Assembly: GCF_000424985.1 (NCBI RefSeq)
Contig: NZ_KE384289.1
Coordinates: forward strand, 13,089 to 73,393
Source: Arenibacter latericius DSM 15913
GTDB lineage: Bacteria; Bacteroidota; Bacteroidia; Flavobacteriales; Flavobacteriaceae
Reading direction: 5' to 3'
Length of the DNA: 60,305 nt
In this document: positions 1-8,600 of the stretch, one piece after another
Position numbering within the stretch: the stretch's first letter is position 1
How the letters are laid out: each line of letters starts with the position of its first letter
Made by a program: the position numbers and the translations under genes
The notes under the pieces: generated by a model
Database searches by the model: none
Seen by the model: only the letters and a program-made list of their open reading frames with translations
What the model was told of the DNA's origin: nothing

Positions 1-98
1 ATTCAATTACAAAACTAACAACATAATGCATACCCAATATATGTTTAGTTAAATGATAGATTGAAATACTTTAATTACATAATACTCTAGACATAAAA

Positions 99-130
99 AA
101 AGTCCTGTTGGCACATGTCAGCAGGACTTT
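99..130. terminator. Terminator-like hairpin
   Basis: AAAGTCCTG at 99-107 pairs with CAGGACTTT at 122-130 around a 14-nt loop. The A-run before it and the T-run after it make it usable on either strand. Confidence 0.6.
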
Positions 131-193
131 ATGGTTATAGATCAGATTTATGGATATAAAATGGGGTCGCGCTTTTCTTAAAATAAAATTTTT

Positions 194-220
194 GGGCGTT
201 CCCCTATAGGGACGCTCTTT
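194..220 (+). terminator. Terminator-like hairpin
   Basis: GGGCGT followed by CCC pairs with GGG and ACGCTC (194-217), with one bulged T and one G-U pair, followed by only a short T-run. Moderate quality. Confidence 0.45.
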
Positions 221-227
221 ACGCTAT

Positions 228-257
228 ACCTGCCTCACAACCGGCAGGTCTTTTTTG
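228..257 (+). terminator. Rho-independent terminator
   Basis: ACCTGCC (228-234) pairs perfectly with GGCAGGT (243-249) across an 8-nt loop, followed by a run of about six T. This fits a plus-strand transcript coming from the left edge. Confidence 0.65.
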
Positions 258-555
258 GCTATCGGCCTATATCGGTAATTTTGCTTTATTGAGGCATTAT
301 TCAAAATACCCCAAGGTTTACAAAACCTTGCAGGATTAGGAGCTACAAACCCATAATTCCAAAAAAGTATGCCGCTACAATAGCTAACACAAATTAATCT
401 GACGATTTAGTAATGTGCTAATTTGAAAATGAAATAATAACCCCCAAAAAAACATGGAGCGGCTAAATGTGAAATCGGTTTAAATACTGAACTATTTTTC
501 GTTTAGGTACCTGATATAATAGGTTGTCCACTTGAACTTTTAACTTTGCTTACAA

Positions 556-589
556 AAATAGGCCTGTTGGAATTCCAACAGGCCTATTT
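556..589. terminator. Bidirectional terminator after lpdA
   Basis: A perfect 34-bp palindrome centred on GAATTC, with arms starting AAATAGGCC. It lies about 30 bp past the lpdA stop on the minus strand and has A/T tails on both sides, so it can stop transcription from either direction. Confidence 0.7.
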
Positions 590-617
590 GATTATATATA
601 ATTAATATTACCCCTTA

Positions 618-2024
618 TTATATATGCAATGCACGATCTTCGGTCGCCGCCAAGGCAGCTTCCTTCACTGCTTCTGCATAGGTTGGGTGAGCATGACTCA
701 TTCTTGAGATATCTTCCGCAGATGCTCTAAATTCCATTGCTGTAACGGCTTCTGCAATCAAATCTGCCACACGAGCTCCAATCATATGGACGCCTAAAAC
801 TTCATCGGTCTCCTTATCAGCTAAAATCTTAACAAATCCGTCTAGATCCATACTAGCACGAGAACGTCCTAAAGCTCTCATTGGAAACTGACCAGTCTTA
901 TAATCTACTCCTTCTTCTTTTAACTGCTCTTCGGTTTTTCCTACTGCAGCAACTTCTGGCCATGTATAAACCACACCAGGAATAAGGTTGTAATCGATAT
1001 GTGGCTTTTGTCCTGCCAAAATCTCAGCTACCAAGCTACCTTCTTCCTCGGCCTTATGAGCCAACATAGCACCCCTTACTACATCTCCAATAGCGTATAT
1101 ATTGGAAACATTAGTCTGTAAATGATCATTAACCGCAACAGTACCGTTTTTTTCCATCTTTACCCCAGCAGCTTCTAAATTTAAGCCATCAGTATATGGC
1201 CTTCTTCCTACAGCTACCAAACAGTAATCTCCTTTAAGCTCAACTTCGGCGCCTTTCTTATCATCAGCTTTAATAATTACTTCATTACCTTTGGTCTCAA
1301 CAGATTTTACTTTATGAGACAGAAGGAACTTAACTTTCTGTTTCTTTAATACTTTGGTTAATTCTTTGGATAGACCAGCATCCATACCTGGGATAATACG
1401 ATCCATGAATTCTACCACTGTTACCTCTGCCCCCAGACGCTTATAAACCTGACCCAATTCCAAACCGATAACACCACCTCCGATGATGATCATATGTTTT
1501 GGAATCTCTTTAAGCTTTAAAGCTTCGGTAGAGGTAATTACTCGCTTCTTATCTAGTTTAATAAATGGAAGTGTTGATGGTTTAGAACCTGTAGCGATAA
1601 TTACATTCTTCGCTTCAATAGTTTCTGTTTCCCCATCTGCTTTAGCAATATTGATATGAGTGGCATCCTTAAAGCTCCCCACCCCTTCATAGACAGTAAT
1701 CTTATTCTTGTCCATCAAGAATTTAACCCCAGCACAAGTTTGGTCTACTACAGCCTGTTTACGGAAAATCATTTTTTCCAAGTTTACCTTTATTTCTCCT
1801 GGAACTTCAATACCATGCGTTTCAAAATGCTTCACTGCGTCCTCATAATGGTGTGAAGAATCTAACAAGGCTTTAGAAGGTATACACCCAACATTAAGGC
1901 AGGTTCCCCCTAAGGTGGAATACTTTTCTATAATTGCGGTTTTCATTCCTAATTGGGCACATCTAATTGCAGCGATATATCCTCCAGGACCTGAGCCAAT
2001 AATGGCTACATCGTATTGGGTCAT
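618..2024 (-). CDS. lpdA: Dihydrolipoyl dehydrogenase (E3)
   Basis: Flavoprotein that reoxidises dihydrolipoamide with NAD+ in pyruvate/2-oxoacid dehydrogenase complexes and the glycine cleavage system. It is cytoplasmic. The 468 residues match the family length. The N-terminal FAD fold reads IIGSGPGGY (8-16). The redox disulfide motif GGTCLNVGCIPSK (39-51) places Cys42 and Cys47 next to the flavin. A second Rossmann motif, IIGGGVIGLELG, binds NAD, and the C-terminal HAHPTYAE supplies the catalytic His-Glu dyad. The gene starts with ATG and stands alone, convergent to whatever precedes it, with a palindromic terminator just downstream. No E1 or E2 genes are nearby, so it probably serves several complexes. 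Identification is secure. Confidence 0.97.
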   Translation of the reverse strand: MTQYDVAIIGSGPGGYIAAIRCAQLGMKTAIIEKYSTLGGTCLNVGCIPSKALLDSSHHYEDAVKHFETHGIEVPGEIKVNLEKMIFRKQAVVDQTCAGVKFLMDKNKITVYEGVGSFKDATHINIAKADGETETIEAKNVIIATGSKPSTLPFIKLDKKRVITSTEALKLKEIPKHMIIIGGGVIGLELGQVYKRLGAEVTVVEFMDRIIPGMDAGLSKELTKVLKKQKVKFLLSHKVKSVETKGNEVIIKADDKKGAEVELKGDYCLVAVGRRPYTDGLNLEAAGVKMEKNGTVAVNDHLQTNVSNIYAIGDVVRGAMLAHKAEEEGSLVAEILAGQKPHIDYNLIPGVVYTWPEVAAVGKTEEQLKEEGVDYKTGQFPMRALGRSRASMDLDGFVKILADKETDEVLGVHMIGARVADLIAEAVTAMEFRASAEDISRMSHAHPTYAEAVKEAALAATEDRALHI

Positions 2025-2141
2025 ATTAATATTGTATTGAAAAGATTAGATTTAACTTAATTAAAACAAAAATACAAATGTTTTTGGTTGTACAACAAGG
2101 CAACTTTATGAAAATAATAGTTCTTGTGTTTTTAGCGAACC

Positions 2142-2600
2142 CTAAAGAGAAATCTCCGTACTATTCTTCACTTCTTCAATAACAAAGGCGCTTTGGGTGC
2201 TTCCAATATGGTTAAGAGCGGTGAGCTTAGTCACCATAAAGTCGCGATATTCTTCCATATTCCCCACATAGATTTTTAGAATATAATCGTAATCACCACT
2301 TATATGCAGACATTCTACCACTTCCTTTAATTTTAAAACTTCCCGTTCAAACTGTGCTATATGCTCCTTGGTATGCTGTGTTAATTTCACATGACACAGC
2401 ACTACAAAAGATTTATTAACCTTTTTCTTATCTACCAAAGCAACGTACCTGGTAATAACCCCCGTTTTTTCCAATCGCTTGATTCGTTCATAGGCGGCGG
2501 TTACCGATAATCCTAAAATAAGAGCATATTCTTTGGTAGTGCGCTTGCTATCTTCTTGAAGCAATCCTAATAATTTAAAATCGGTATCATCTAATTTCAT
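2142..2600 (-). CDS. Lrp/AsnC family transcriptional regulator
   Basis: DNA-binding regulator of 152 residues, the usual Lrp size. Residues 1-60 form the winged helix (MKLDDTDFKLLGLLQEDSKR, then a recognition helix around SVTAAYERIKRLEKTGVI). Residues 65-150 form the RAM domain that binds amino-acid effectors and builds octamers (GDYDYILKIYVGNMEEYRDF). It is divergently transcribed from the PLP enzyme at 2757, with 156 bp between them. That arrangement suggests it controls this sulfur amino-acid enzyme in response to an amino acid. The effector cannot be read from the sequence. Confidence 0.92.
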   Translation of the reverse strand: MKLDDTDFKLLGLLQEDSKRTTKEYALILGLSVTAAYERIKRLEKTGVITRYVALVDKKKVNKSFVVLCHVKLTQHTKEHIAQFEREVLKLKEVVECLHISGDYDYILKIYVGNMEEYRDFMVTKLTALNHIGSTQSAFVIEEVKNSTEISL

Positions 2601-2713
2601 TCTGATAAATTTTCGGTATTACGAGCCAGATGGATTATTTTGGGAAATAAAATCTATTAATTTTAAGATATGTAGTTTTATATTCCAAATATACTCTTAG
2701 TTATTGATTTTAC

Positions 2714-2731
2714 ATCTATTTATATATAGAT
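2714..2731. promoter_or_regulatory. Candidate Lrp-type operator
   Basis: ATCTAT(2714-2719) and ATAGAT(2726-2731) form an 18-bp AT-rich palindrome 25 bp upstream of the PLP enzyme start and inside the divergent spacer with the lrp-like gene. Lrp-family proteins bind such AT-rich dyads. The assignment is by position and symmetry only. Confidence 0.4.
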
Positions 2732-2756
2732 TTATAGTAAAATAAATAAAATTATC

Positions 2757-3956
2757 ATGAAATATAAAGGCGCTGATCAACTACAGGATTTACAATACTT
2801 TGGAGAATTTGGAGGAGTAAACCCCTCTATCTCAGATTCCTCTACCTATACTTTTTTATCTGCCAAGACCATGTTTGATACTTTTGAAGGGAACACCGAG
2901 GGCTGCTATTTGTACAGCAGACACTCTTCCCCCTCTAATTTGTATTTAGGAGAAGCTTTGGCAGCACTAGAAGGTACCGAAACTGCTAATGTAACTGGTA
3001 GTGGTATGGGCGCCATCACTTCCGTAATCTTACAATTATGTGATGCTGGCGACCATATTGTAAGCAGTAGAACCATCTATGGCGGCACCTATGCCTTTAT
3101 GAAGAATTTTCTGAAAAAATTTGATATTAGAATCTCATTTGTAGACACTACCAATATAGAGTCCGTTACTGAGGCTATAACCTCTAAAACAAAATTGCTC
3201 TACTGCGAGTCGGTTAGCAATCCTCTTTTAGAGGTAACAGACATTGCACAAATGTCAGACATTGCTAAAATGAACGGCATCCCATTAGTGGTAGATAACA
3301 CCTTTTCTCCTTTATCTATTAGTCCTGCTAAATTAGGCGCCGATATAGTAATCCATAGTCTTACCAAGTTTATTAATGGCACTAGTGATTGTGTAGCGGG
3401 AGCCATTTGTGGCACCACGGAATTCTGTCTCAGCCTAAAGGATGTTAATTCTGGTGCAGGGATGCTATTAGGGAGTACGCTAGATAGTTTACGAGCAGCA
3501 TCTATATTAAAAAATATGCGGACACTGCACATTAGAATGCAGAAACACAGTGAAAACGCACTGTTTTTAGCACAAAACTTTGAGAAGGACGGATTAAAAG
3601 TTGTGTATCCAGGATTAAGCTCACACAAAGACCATAGCATAATGACAAAGCAATTTAATCCGGAGTATGGCTATGGTGGGTTGTTAACTATTGATGTAGG
3701 CTCTATTGATAAAGCAAATGCCCTTATGGAACTAATGCAAGAAAAAAATCTTGGATATTTGGCAGTGAGCTTGGGCTTCTACAAAACCTTATTTAGTGCA
3801 CCTGGTTCTTCCACTTCTTCTGAAATTCCTATTGAAGAACAATTAGAAATGGGACTATCGAATGGGTTAATCCGTTTCTCAATAGGTTTAGACAGTAATA
3901 TTGAACTCACCTATAACACTATGAAAAGCTGTCTCCAAGAATTAAGAATAATGTAA
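2757..3956 (+). CDS. Cys/Met-metabolism PLP enzyme (methionine gamma-lyase-like)
   Basis: Fold-type I PLP enzyme of the trans-sulfuration family, which cleaves or forms C-S bonds of methionine, cystathionine or homocysteine. The 399 residues match the family. Visible marks are the phosphate-binding SRHSSPSNLYL, the TGSGMGAI turn, the VVDNTFSP strand carrying the PLP-ring Asp, and HSLTKFINGTSD, where the Lys forms the Schiff base. Methionine gamma-lyase is my best guess from the divergent Lrp gene, but cystathionine gamma-lyase or gamma-synthase activity cannot be excluded from motifs alone. It is monocistronic; the next gene is 200 bp away and encodes an antiporter. Confidence 0.88.
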   Translation: MKYKGADQLQDLQYFGEFGGVNPSISDSSTYTFLSAKTMFDTFEGNTEGCYLYSRHSSPSNLYLGEALAALEGTETANVTGSGMGAITSVILQLCDAGDHIVSSRTIYGGTYAFMKNFLKKFDIRISFVDTTNIESVTEAITSKTKLLYCESVSNPLLEVTDIAQMSDIAKMNGIPLVVDNTFSPLSISPAKLGADIVIHSLTKFINGTSDCVAGAICGTTEFCLSLKDVNSGAGMLLGSTLDSLRAASILKNMRTLHIRMQKHSENALFLAQNFEKDGLKVVYPGLSSHKDHSIMTKQFNPEYGYGGLLTIDVGSIDKANALMELMQEKNLGYLAVSLGFYKTLFSAPGSSTSSEIPIEEQLEMGLSNGLIRFSIGLDSNIELTYNTMKSCLQELRIM

Positions 3957-4157
3957 AGGCCTTTAAGACCAGCTATAAATAGAAGCTTTAAATCACTTAA
4001 CAACTCAAGTAATATAACATCGGCATTCACCACATCCACTAATTAAAAAGGAAGCTTCCAAAAATTACAAGCTAAGCTAAAATCGTTACTATTTTATTTA
4101 GGTTTGCAGAACAAGGGGCAAAATCGTAATATTACGAGGTAACAAAGACTTTTTTAA

Positions 4158-5660
4158 ATGCAAAACAATAGCACCAGCCCTAGCGGGCCTGATAATGAAC
4201 ATATTGTAGAAAATAAAGAGTTAAACCTTTGGGAAGCATTAATTCCCGTAATTGCATTGATAGGAATGTTGGCCTACAATGTTTTTGTTTTTGGAGACGA
4301 TGCCCTTAGTGGCTCCAATCAGTTCATTCTCCTTATGGGTGGTGCTGTTGCTGCAGTGGTAGGCATTTTTAATAAGGTCTCTTATGAGAAAATGTTTTCT
4401 GAGGTAGCCGAAAACGTGAAGTCGACTACTGGCGCCCTATTGATTCTACTAATGGTAGGAGCGCTTTCTGGAACTTGGCTAATCAGTGGAATTATCCCTA
4501 CCATGATATATTATGGTTTACTGATACTAAATCCCACTATTTTTCTAGCGGCTTGCGTTATCATCTGTGCAGTAATCTCCGTGGCTACAGGAAGCTCTTG
4601 GACCACATCTGCAACAGTAGGTATTGCCCTAATTGGAATAGGAACCACCCTAGGAATTCCCTTGGGAATGACAGGGGGAGCCATCTTATCTGGCGCCTAT
4701 TTTGGAGATAAAATGTCTCCTTTAAGCGACACCACCAACTTAGCTCCTGCCATGGCCGGGACCGATCTCTTTAGTCACATTAGGTATATGACCCTAACCA
4801 CCGTCCCTACCATTAGCGTAACTATATTGGTTTTTATAATTTTAGGCTTAACTATAGATACTAGTGGTATAGCAGATACTCAGGGAATAATGAATTCAAT
4901 AGAAAAATCCTTCAACATTAATGGTTGGTTGTTTTTGGTACCTATTGTTGTAATAGCCCTTATCTTAAAAAAAGCGCCTCCTCTTTTGGCCCTACTAATT
5001 GGAACCTTGTTAGGCGCAGTCTTTGCATTAATTTTTCAACCTGAAATTGTAATGGGACTTAGCGGAGCATCTACCCTAACATTAGAATCTGGTTATAAGG
5101 GAGTAATGAATGCGATAACAGTACAGACCAATATTGCCTCTGAAAACGCTATCCTTAGTGATCTCTTCTCCTCCAAAGGAATGGCAGGAATGTTGGGAAC
5201 TATTTGGTTAATACTATGTGCTATGGTGTTCGGGGGAATCATGGATGGAATTGGAGCCTTATCTAGAATCAGTAGTGCCTTGTTGAGTATTGCGAAATCT
5301 ACCTTTAGTCTCTTTGCTAGTACTGTTGCCAGTTGCTTAGCATTAAATCTTACCGCTTCTGACCAGTACTTGGCAATAGTGGTACCTGGTAAAATGTTTT
5401 CTAAAGCATATAAAGACAAGGGACTAGCTCCAGAAAACTTGAGTAGAACTTTAGAAGACTCTGGAACCGTGACTTCGGTACTTATTCCTTGGAATACTTG
5501 TGGCGCTTATCACTCAGGGGTCTTAGGTGTAGGAGTGGCCGACTATTTTGTATACGCTATTTTCAATTGGCTTAGCCCGTTCATGACCTTGATCTTTGCC
5601 GCTTTTAATATCAAGATAAAGCAACTCGCTACAAACGTTGTTGGAGCAGGCAAAAACTAA
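4158..5660 (+). CDS. nhaC: Na+/H+ antiporter, NhaC family
   Basis: Inner-membrane secondary antiporter exchanging Na+ for H+, for sodium and pH homeostasis as expected of a marine or halotolerant organism. The 500 residues contain about 11-12 hydrophobic segments beginning near residue 28. The family signature GSSWTTSATVGIA is followed by GAYFGDKMSPLSDTTNLAPA, typical of NhaC. The extra acidic/polar N-terminal tail of about 25 residues is cytoplasmic by prediction. Upstream, TTTG near 4102 and TAATATTA near 4128 resemble a -33/-7 promoter. A short AGTCTAC/GTAGACT hairpin follows the gene at 5664-5687. It stands alone. Confidence 0.93.
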   Translation: MQNNSTSPSGPDNEHIVENKELNLWEALIPVIALIGMLAYNVFVFGDDALSGSNQFILLMGGAVAAVVGIFNKVSYEKMFSEVAENVKSTTGALLILLMVGALSGTWLISGIIPTMIYYGLLILNPTIFLAACVIICAVISVATGSSWTTSATVGIALIGIGTTLGIPLGMTGGAILSGAYFGDKMSPLSDTTNLAPAMAGTDLFSHIRYMTLTTVPTISVTILVFIILGLTIDTSGIADTQGIMNSIEKSFNINGWLFLVPIVVIALILKKAPPLLALLIGTLLGAVFALIFQPEIVMGLSGASTLTLESGYKGVMNAITVQTNIASENAILSDLFSSKGMAGMLGTIWLILCAMVFGGIMDGIGALSRISSALLSIAKSTFSLFASTVASCLALNLTASDQYLAIVVPGKMFSKAYKDKGLAPENLSRTLEDSGTVTSVLIPWNTCGAYHSGVLGVGVADYFVYAIFNWLSPFMTLIFAAFNIKIKQLATNVVGAGKN

Positions 5661-6092
5661 TTAAGTCTACAATCCATTAGGTAGACTACTTCTGTCTACC
5701 TACCTAAACGGAAGGCAAGCCTACCTAAACGGAAGGCAGGCCTACCTAAACGGAGGGCAGTTTCGCCTTATCAGAAGTTGTAAGCTTTTAATTTCGATTG
5801 GCAAGTAAACTTACCAATATGCACATTTTACACTTTTTAAGCATCCCGCAATAAAACTCAGCCTAAAAGAGCAATACTCCTTAAATTACAGAAACCTCAA
5901 TTTTAAAGGGGAATTATAAGGATTCAATAAATTATTAGTATCAAAATCAACAAATATTCATCACCCCCTTCCTACTACAGTCTGTCATCTATTAAAGCTA
6001 TAACCTTATAAATTTTTTAAATTACAATCCCTTCGTATCACCTGATATAAGCTGTAATTTTACATCAGAAATCAATAATAAAAATAATAAAT
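5661..6092. other. Intergenic region with hairpin and tandem repeats
   Basis: Contains the hairpin after nhaC (5664-5687), three tandem 21-bp repeats (5701-5760), and then about 330 bp of AT-rich sequence leading to the peroxiredoxin gene. No coding sequence is visible. The promoter of the peroxiredoxin operon must lie in the last 100 bp, but I see no perfect -7 box. Confidence 0.5.
5701..5760 (+). repeat. Three tandem 21-bp repeats
   Basis: The unit TACCTAAACGGAAGGCAAGC plus C occurs at 5701-5721, 5722-5742 (A to G near the end) and 5743-5760 (last copy short by three bases). It is much richer in G and C than the surrounding intergenic DNA. It encodes nothing obvious. Confidence 0.85.
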
Positions 6093-6737
6093 ATGACTTT
6101 TGTAGGTAAAAAATTTCCAAATCTTAGCGTAAACGCAATGAATGAAATGGGCGATACTTTTAAGATTAACGTTTTAGAGGAAGCGCAAAAAAACAATAAA
6201 AAAGTAATCTTGTTTTGGTACCCAAAGGATTTCACCTTTGTATGTCCAACTGAATTACTAGCTTTCCAATCAGCTTTAGGCGAGTTCGATAAAAGAAACA
6301 CTATAGTAATTGGTGCTTCTTGTGACACTGCTGAAGTTCATTTTGCTTGGTTAAACACTTCTAAGGACAATGGTGGTATTGAAGGAGTTACTTACCCAAT
6401 TCTTGCAGACAGCAACAGAAACCTTGCATCTACTTTAGGTATCTTAGATATTACTAATGAGCAGTACAACGACGAAACTGGAGTTGTAACTGTAGAAGGT
6501 GATAATGTTACTTACCGTGCCACTTACTTAATTGATGAAGAAGGTACTGTATTCCATGAAGGTATTAACCACATGCCACTAGGAAGAAACGTAAATGAGT
6601 ACCTACGTTTAATTGACGCCTATACTCACGTTCAGGAAAAAGGAGAAGTTTGTCCTGCAAACTGGGAAGAAGGTAAAGATGCTATGACTGCCGATAGAAA
6701 AGGAGTAGCAAGCTACCTTGCTAACCACGCCAACTAA
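6093..6737 (+). CDS. 2-Cys peroxiredoxin (AhpC/TSA family)
   Basis: Cytoplasmic thiol peroxidase that reduces H2O2, organic peroxides and peroxynitrite. The 214 residues carry the peroxidatic Cys51 in FTFVCPTE and the resolving Cys187 in GEVCPANW, which identifies a typical 2-Cys enzyme. The catalytic Thr lies in PTE and the Arg is later in the chain. The gene is followed 79 bp later by a thioredoxin, a plausible electron donor. An inverted repeat between them may reduce read-through and so make the peroxiredoxin more abundant than the thioredoxin. No ahpF reductase is present here. ATG start. Confidence 0.95.
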   Translation: MTFVGKKFPNLSVNAMNEMGDTFKINVLEEAQKNNKKVILFWYPKDFTFVCPTELLAFQSALGEFDKRNTIVIGASCDTAEVHFAWLNTSKDNGGIEGVTYPILADSNRNLASTLGILDITNEQYNDETGVVTVEGDNVTYRATYLIDEEGTVFHEGINHMPLGRNVNEYLRLIDAYTHVQEKGEVCPANWEEGKDAMTADRKGVASYLANHAN

Positions 6738-6757
6738 GAACAAGCAATAAATTTTGT

Positions 6758-6788
6758 GGAGTCCATTCTTAGTAATGGACTCCTATTC
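6758..6788 (+). terminator. Intercistronic hairpin (attenuator or leaky terminator)
   Basis: GGAGTCCATT (6758-6767) and AATGGACTCC (6774-6783) form a perfect 10-bp stem with a 6-nt loop, followed by the weak T-stretch TATTCTTT. It sits between the peroxiredoxin and thioredoxin genes. Confidence 0.6.
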
Positions 6789-6816
6789 TTTAGTATGAAT
6801 TTAAAAATTTAGAGTT

Positions 6817-7131
6817 ATGATATTAGAATTGGAAAATGATAATCTTCAAGAGATTATAAAAGATAATAAAAAGGTTGTTGTACAGTACTCTGCCACGTGG
6901 TGTGGTAACTGTAGAATTATGAAACCTAAGTTTAAGAAAGAAGCTTCCGAGAACGAGGATATTACCTTTGTACTAGCGGATGCAGAAAAGTTTCCTGAGT
7001 CTAGAAAATTAGCAAAGGTAGATAACTTACCTACTTTCGCAATCTTTGAAAATGGAGAGATTAAAAATCAGGTGCAGACCAATAAGTATGACGTTTTAAA
7101 AGAATTGATCAGTGAAATTACCAGTAATTAA
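6817..7131 (+). CDS. Thioredoxin family protein
   Basis: Small cytoplasmic dithiol carrier of 104 residues. The active site is ATWCGNCR with Cys29 and Cys32, so CGNC rather than the classical CGPC. The change of Pro to Asn usually alters redox potential. The cis-Pro loop reads DNLPTFAIF. No signal peptide or membrane segment is seen. Its position after the peroxiredoxin suggests that it recycles that enzyme. It overlaps the next gene by 20 bp, which indicates translational coupling. Confidence 0.92.
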   Translation: MILELENDNLQEIIKDNKKVVVQYSATWCGNCRIMKPKFKKEASENEDITFVLADAEKFPESRKLAKVDNLPTFAIFENGEIKNQVQTNKYDVLKELISEITSN

Positions 7132-7369
7132 GCACCTTACACAGTTTATCGCCGATAACGACGAAGACTATGTATTGGAAACCATAGAAACTTTAGAATC
7201 TATTACGGAAGTCTCTTCCTTAAAAGAGGAGGAAATGGATGTTATTGGTGAAATACTATCAAATTTATATGGAGCGTTGGAAGTCAACAAGTCCATTAAA
7301 GAAGGGAAATCCCAAAAAGACGCCCTTAATGAATTTATGCAAAGGGTAATGGGATCTATAGATAATTAA
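7112..7369 (+). CDS. Small acidic protein, DUF6952-like
   Basis: An 85-residue acidic helical protein (MKLPVIKHLTQFIADNDEDY) with no membrane segment and no cysteine. It starts with GTG at 7112 inside the end of the thioredoxin gene, a 20-bp overlap. I believe it matches a family of small Flavobacteriia proteins, annotated as DUF6952, that accompanies thioredoxin and peroxiredoxin genes, but I recall this from memory. No function is known to me; a role linked to the thioredoxin is only implied by the coupling. A strong terminator follows at 7405. Confidence 0.8.
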   Translation: MKLPVIKHLTQFIADNDEDYVLETIETLESITEVSSLKEEEMDVIGEILSNLYGALEVNKSIKEGKSQKDALNEFMQRVMGSIDN

Positions 7370-7404
7370 AAGGTACTAAGGCAATTTTTGTCTGTAAACT
7401 TTAT

Positions 7405-7450
7405 AAAAGCCGTCTGTAAAAGAAAAAATTCTTTTACAGACGGCTTTTTA
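7405..7450 (+). terminator. Strong rho-independent terminator
   Basis: Perfect 18-bp arms (7405-7422 and 7431-7448, core GCCGTCTGTAAAAG) with an 8-nt A-rich loop and flanking A- and T-runs. It ends the peroxiredoxin-thioredoxin operon. Confidence 0.9.
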
Positions 7451-7563
7451 CTTAAAACAGAGGACATTTACTACCTAAGTCACTTACTGCAACTTTTTCT
7501 CTCTTATTACTTACATATCCGCTATATATTTTTTATTTTCACAGCAAATTAAAAATATAAACC

Positions 7564-8070
7564 ATGGCTACTGTAACACTTAAGGGAAACCCTATAAATA
7601 CAATTGGATCACTACCTTCCGTAGGGAGTGACGCACCTTCATTTTCATTAACTAAAGGAGATCTTTCCTCCGCCAATTTATCGGACTACAAAGGAAAAAA
7701 GGTAGTATTAAATATATTTCCTAGTATAGACACAGGTACTTGCGCACAATCTGTACGTCAATTTAATAAGGAAGCTGCTGAATTAGAGAATACTGTTGTT
7801 TTATGTATTTCCAAGGATCTTCCTTTTGCACAAGCTCGTTTTTGTGGTGCTGAAGGAATAGAAAATGTTGAGATGCTATCTGATTTTAAAGATGGAAATT
7901 TTGGCAAAGCGTACAAAGTTGCTTTTACCGATGGTCCACTTGCTCCCCTATTATCTAGATCTGTAGTAGTTTTAGACGAGGCAGGAAAGGTAGTCTATAA
8001 TGAGCAAGTGAAAGAAACTGTAGATGAGCCTAATTACAAGGCAGCCCTAGAAGCCTTAATGAATGCCTAA
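7564..8070 (+). CDS. tpx: Thiol peroxidase (atypical 2-Cys peroxiredoxin)
   Basis: Thioredoxin-dependent lipid and alkyl hydroperoxide peroxidase. The 168 residues match Tpx. The peroxidatic Cys60 lies in SIDTGTCAQSVR and the resolving Cys94 in ARFCGAEG, the same spacing as in E. coli Tpx. No signal peptide is seen. It has its own promoter region after the preceding terminator and overlaps dgkA by 8 bp, so the two are co-translated. This is the second peroxidase in 2 kb and completes a thiol-redox block. Confidence 0.96.
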   Translation: MATVTLKGNPINTIGSLPSVGSDAPSFSLTKGDLSSANLSDYKGKKVVLNIFPSIDTGTCAQSVRQFNKEAAELENTVVLCISKDLPFAQARFCGAEGIENVEMLSDFKDGNFGKAYKVAFTDGPLAPLLSRSVVVLDEAGKVVYNEQVKETVDEPNYKAALEALMNA

Positions 8071-8428
8071 AGAAAGTTTTATCATTAATCGCATCCGTAG
8101 CGTAGGTTTTGCTGCTAAGGGTGCAATCTTACTTATAAAGACCGAAGCCAGTATAAAGGTTCAGGTCTTTATAAGTTTGATAATGACCTTTGCCGGTTTT
8201 TATTTTGAAATCTCTAACACAGAATGGTGCCTGCAAATATTAGCTATTGCACTAGTTCTAGGAATGGAAGGGATGAATACAGCAATTGAAAAAGTAGCCG
8301 ATTTTATACAACCCAATTTTGATCCTAAAATTGGTCTAATTAAAGATGTCTCTGCCGGGGCTGTTATGTTTGTATCCGTTGCCGCCTGTATAATAGGTGT
8401 TATAATCTACGGACCAAAAATATTTTAA
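8063..8428 (+). CDS. dgkA: Diacylglycerol/undecaprenol kinase family protein
   Basis: Small inner-membrane kinase of 121 residues with three hydrophobic helices. The catalytic signature EGMNTAIEKVADF (about 69-81) is typical of the DgkA/UndK family, which phosphorylates diacylglycerol or undecaprenol. The start ATG overlaps the end of tpx by 8 bp. The substrate cannot be decided from the sequence; Gram-negative members usually use diacylglycerol. Confidence 0.92.
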   Translation: MPKESFIINRIRSVGFAAKGAILLIKTEASIKVQVFISLIMTFAGFYFEISNTEWCLQILAIALVLGMEGMNTAIEKVADFIQPNFDPKIGLIKDVSAGAVMFVSVAACIIGVIIYGPKIF

Positions 8429-8546
8429 TTTCATTTTTTTTACGATTCCAATAATATATTCAAGCTAACGGAGTTGTTTGGTATACAGCATAAAACGTGT
8501 TTAACCAAAGAAAGATATCTTCCGGAAAAACTGGAATGTTAAAAAG

Positions 8547-8572
8547 TTGGAATGTGTATATCAGTAAATTTG
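8547..8572 (+). promoter_or_regulatory. Probable ftsK promoter
   Basis: TAAATTTG (8565-8572) matches the Bacteroidota -7 consensus TAnnTTTG exactly. TTGG at 8547-8550 could be the -33 box, though the 14-bp gap is shorter than the usual 19-21. It lies 28 bp before the ftsK start codon. Confidence 0.5.
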
Positions 8573-8600
8573 TAATTTAGCCCCCAGAATAATAGATTTA

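Larger units (their letters stand above)
1..617. other. Intergenic region with four terminator-like hairpins
   Basis: No convincing gene is visible. The stretch holds four separate inverted repeats, listed individually, three of them followed by T-runs or flanked by A/T-runs. The remainder is AT-rich sequence with stops in all frames that I inspected. The left neighbour lies outside the window, so some of these hairpins probably end transcripts entering from that side. Confidence 0.6.

Noticed and set aside
5701-5760. CRISPR array
   Set aside because: Units are contiguous with no spacers, and no cas gene is present.
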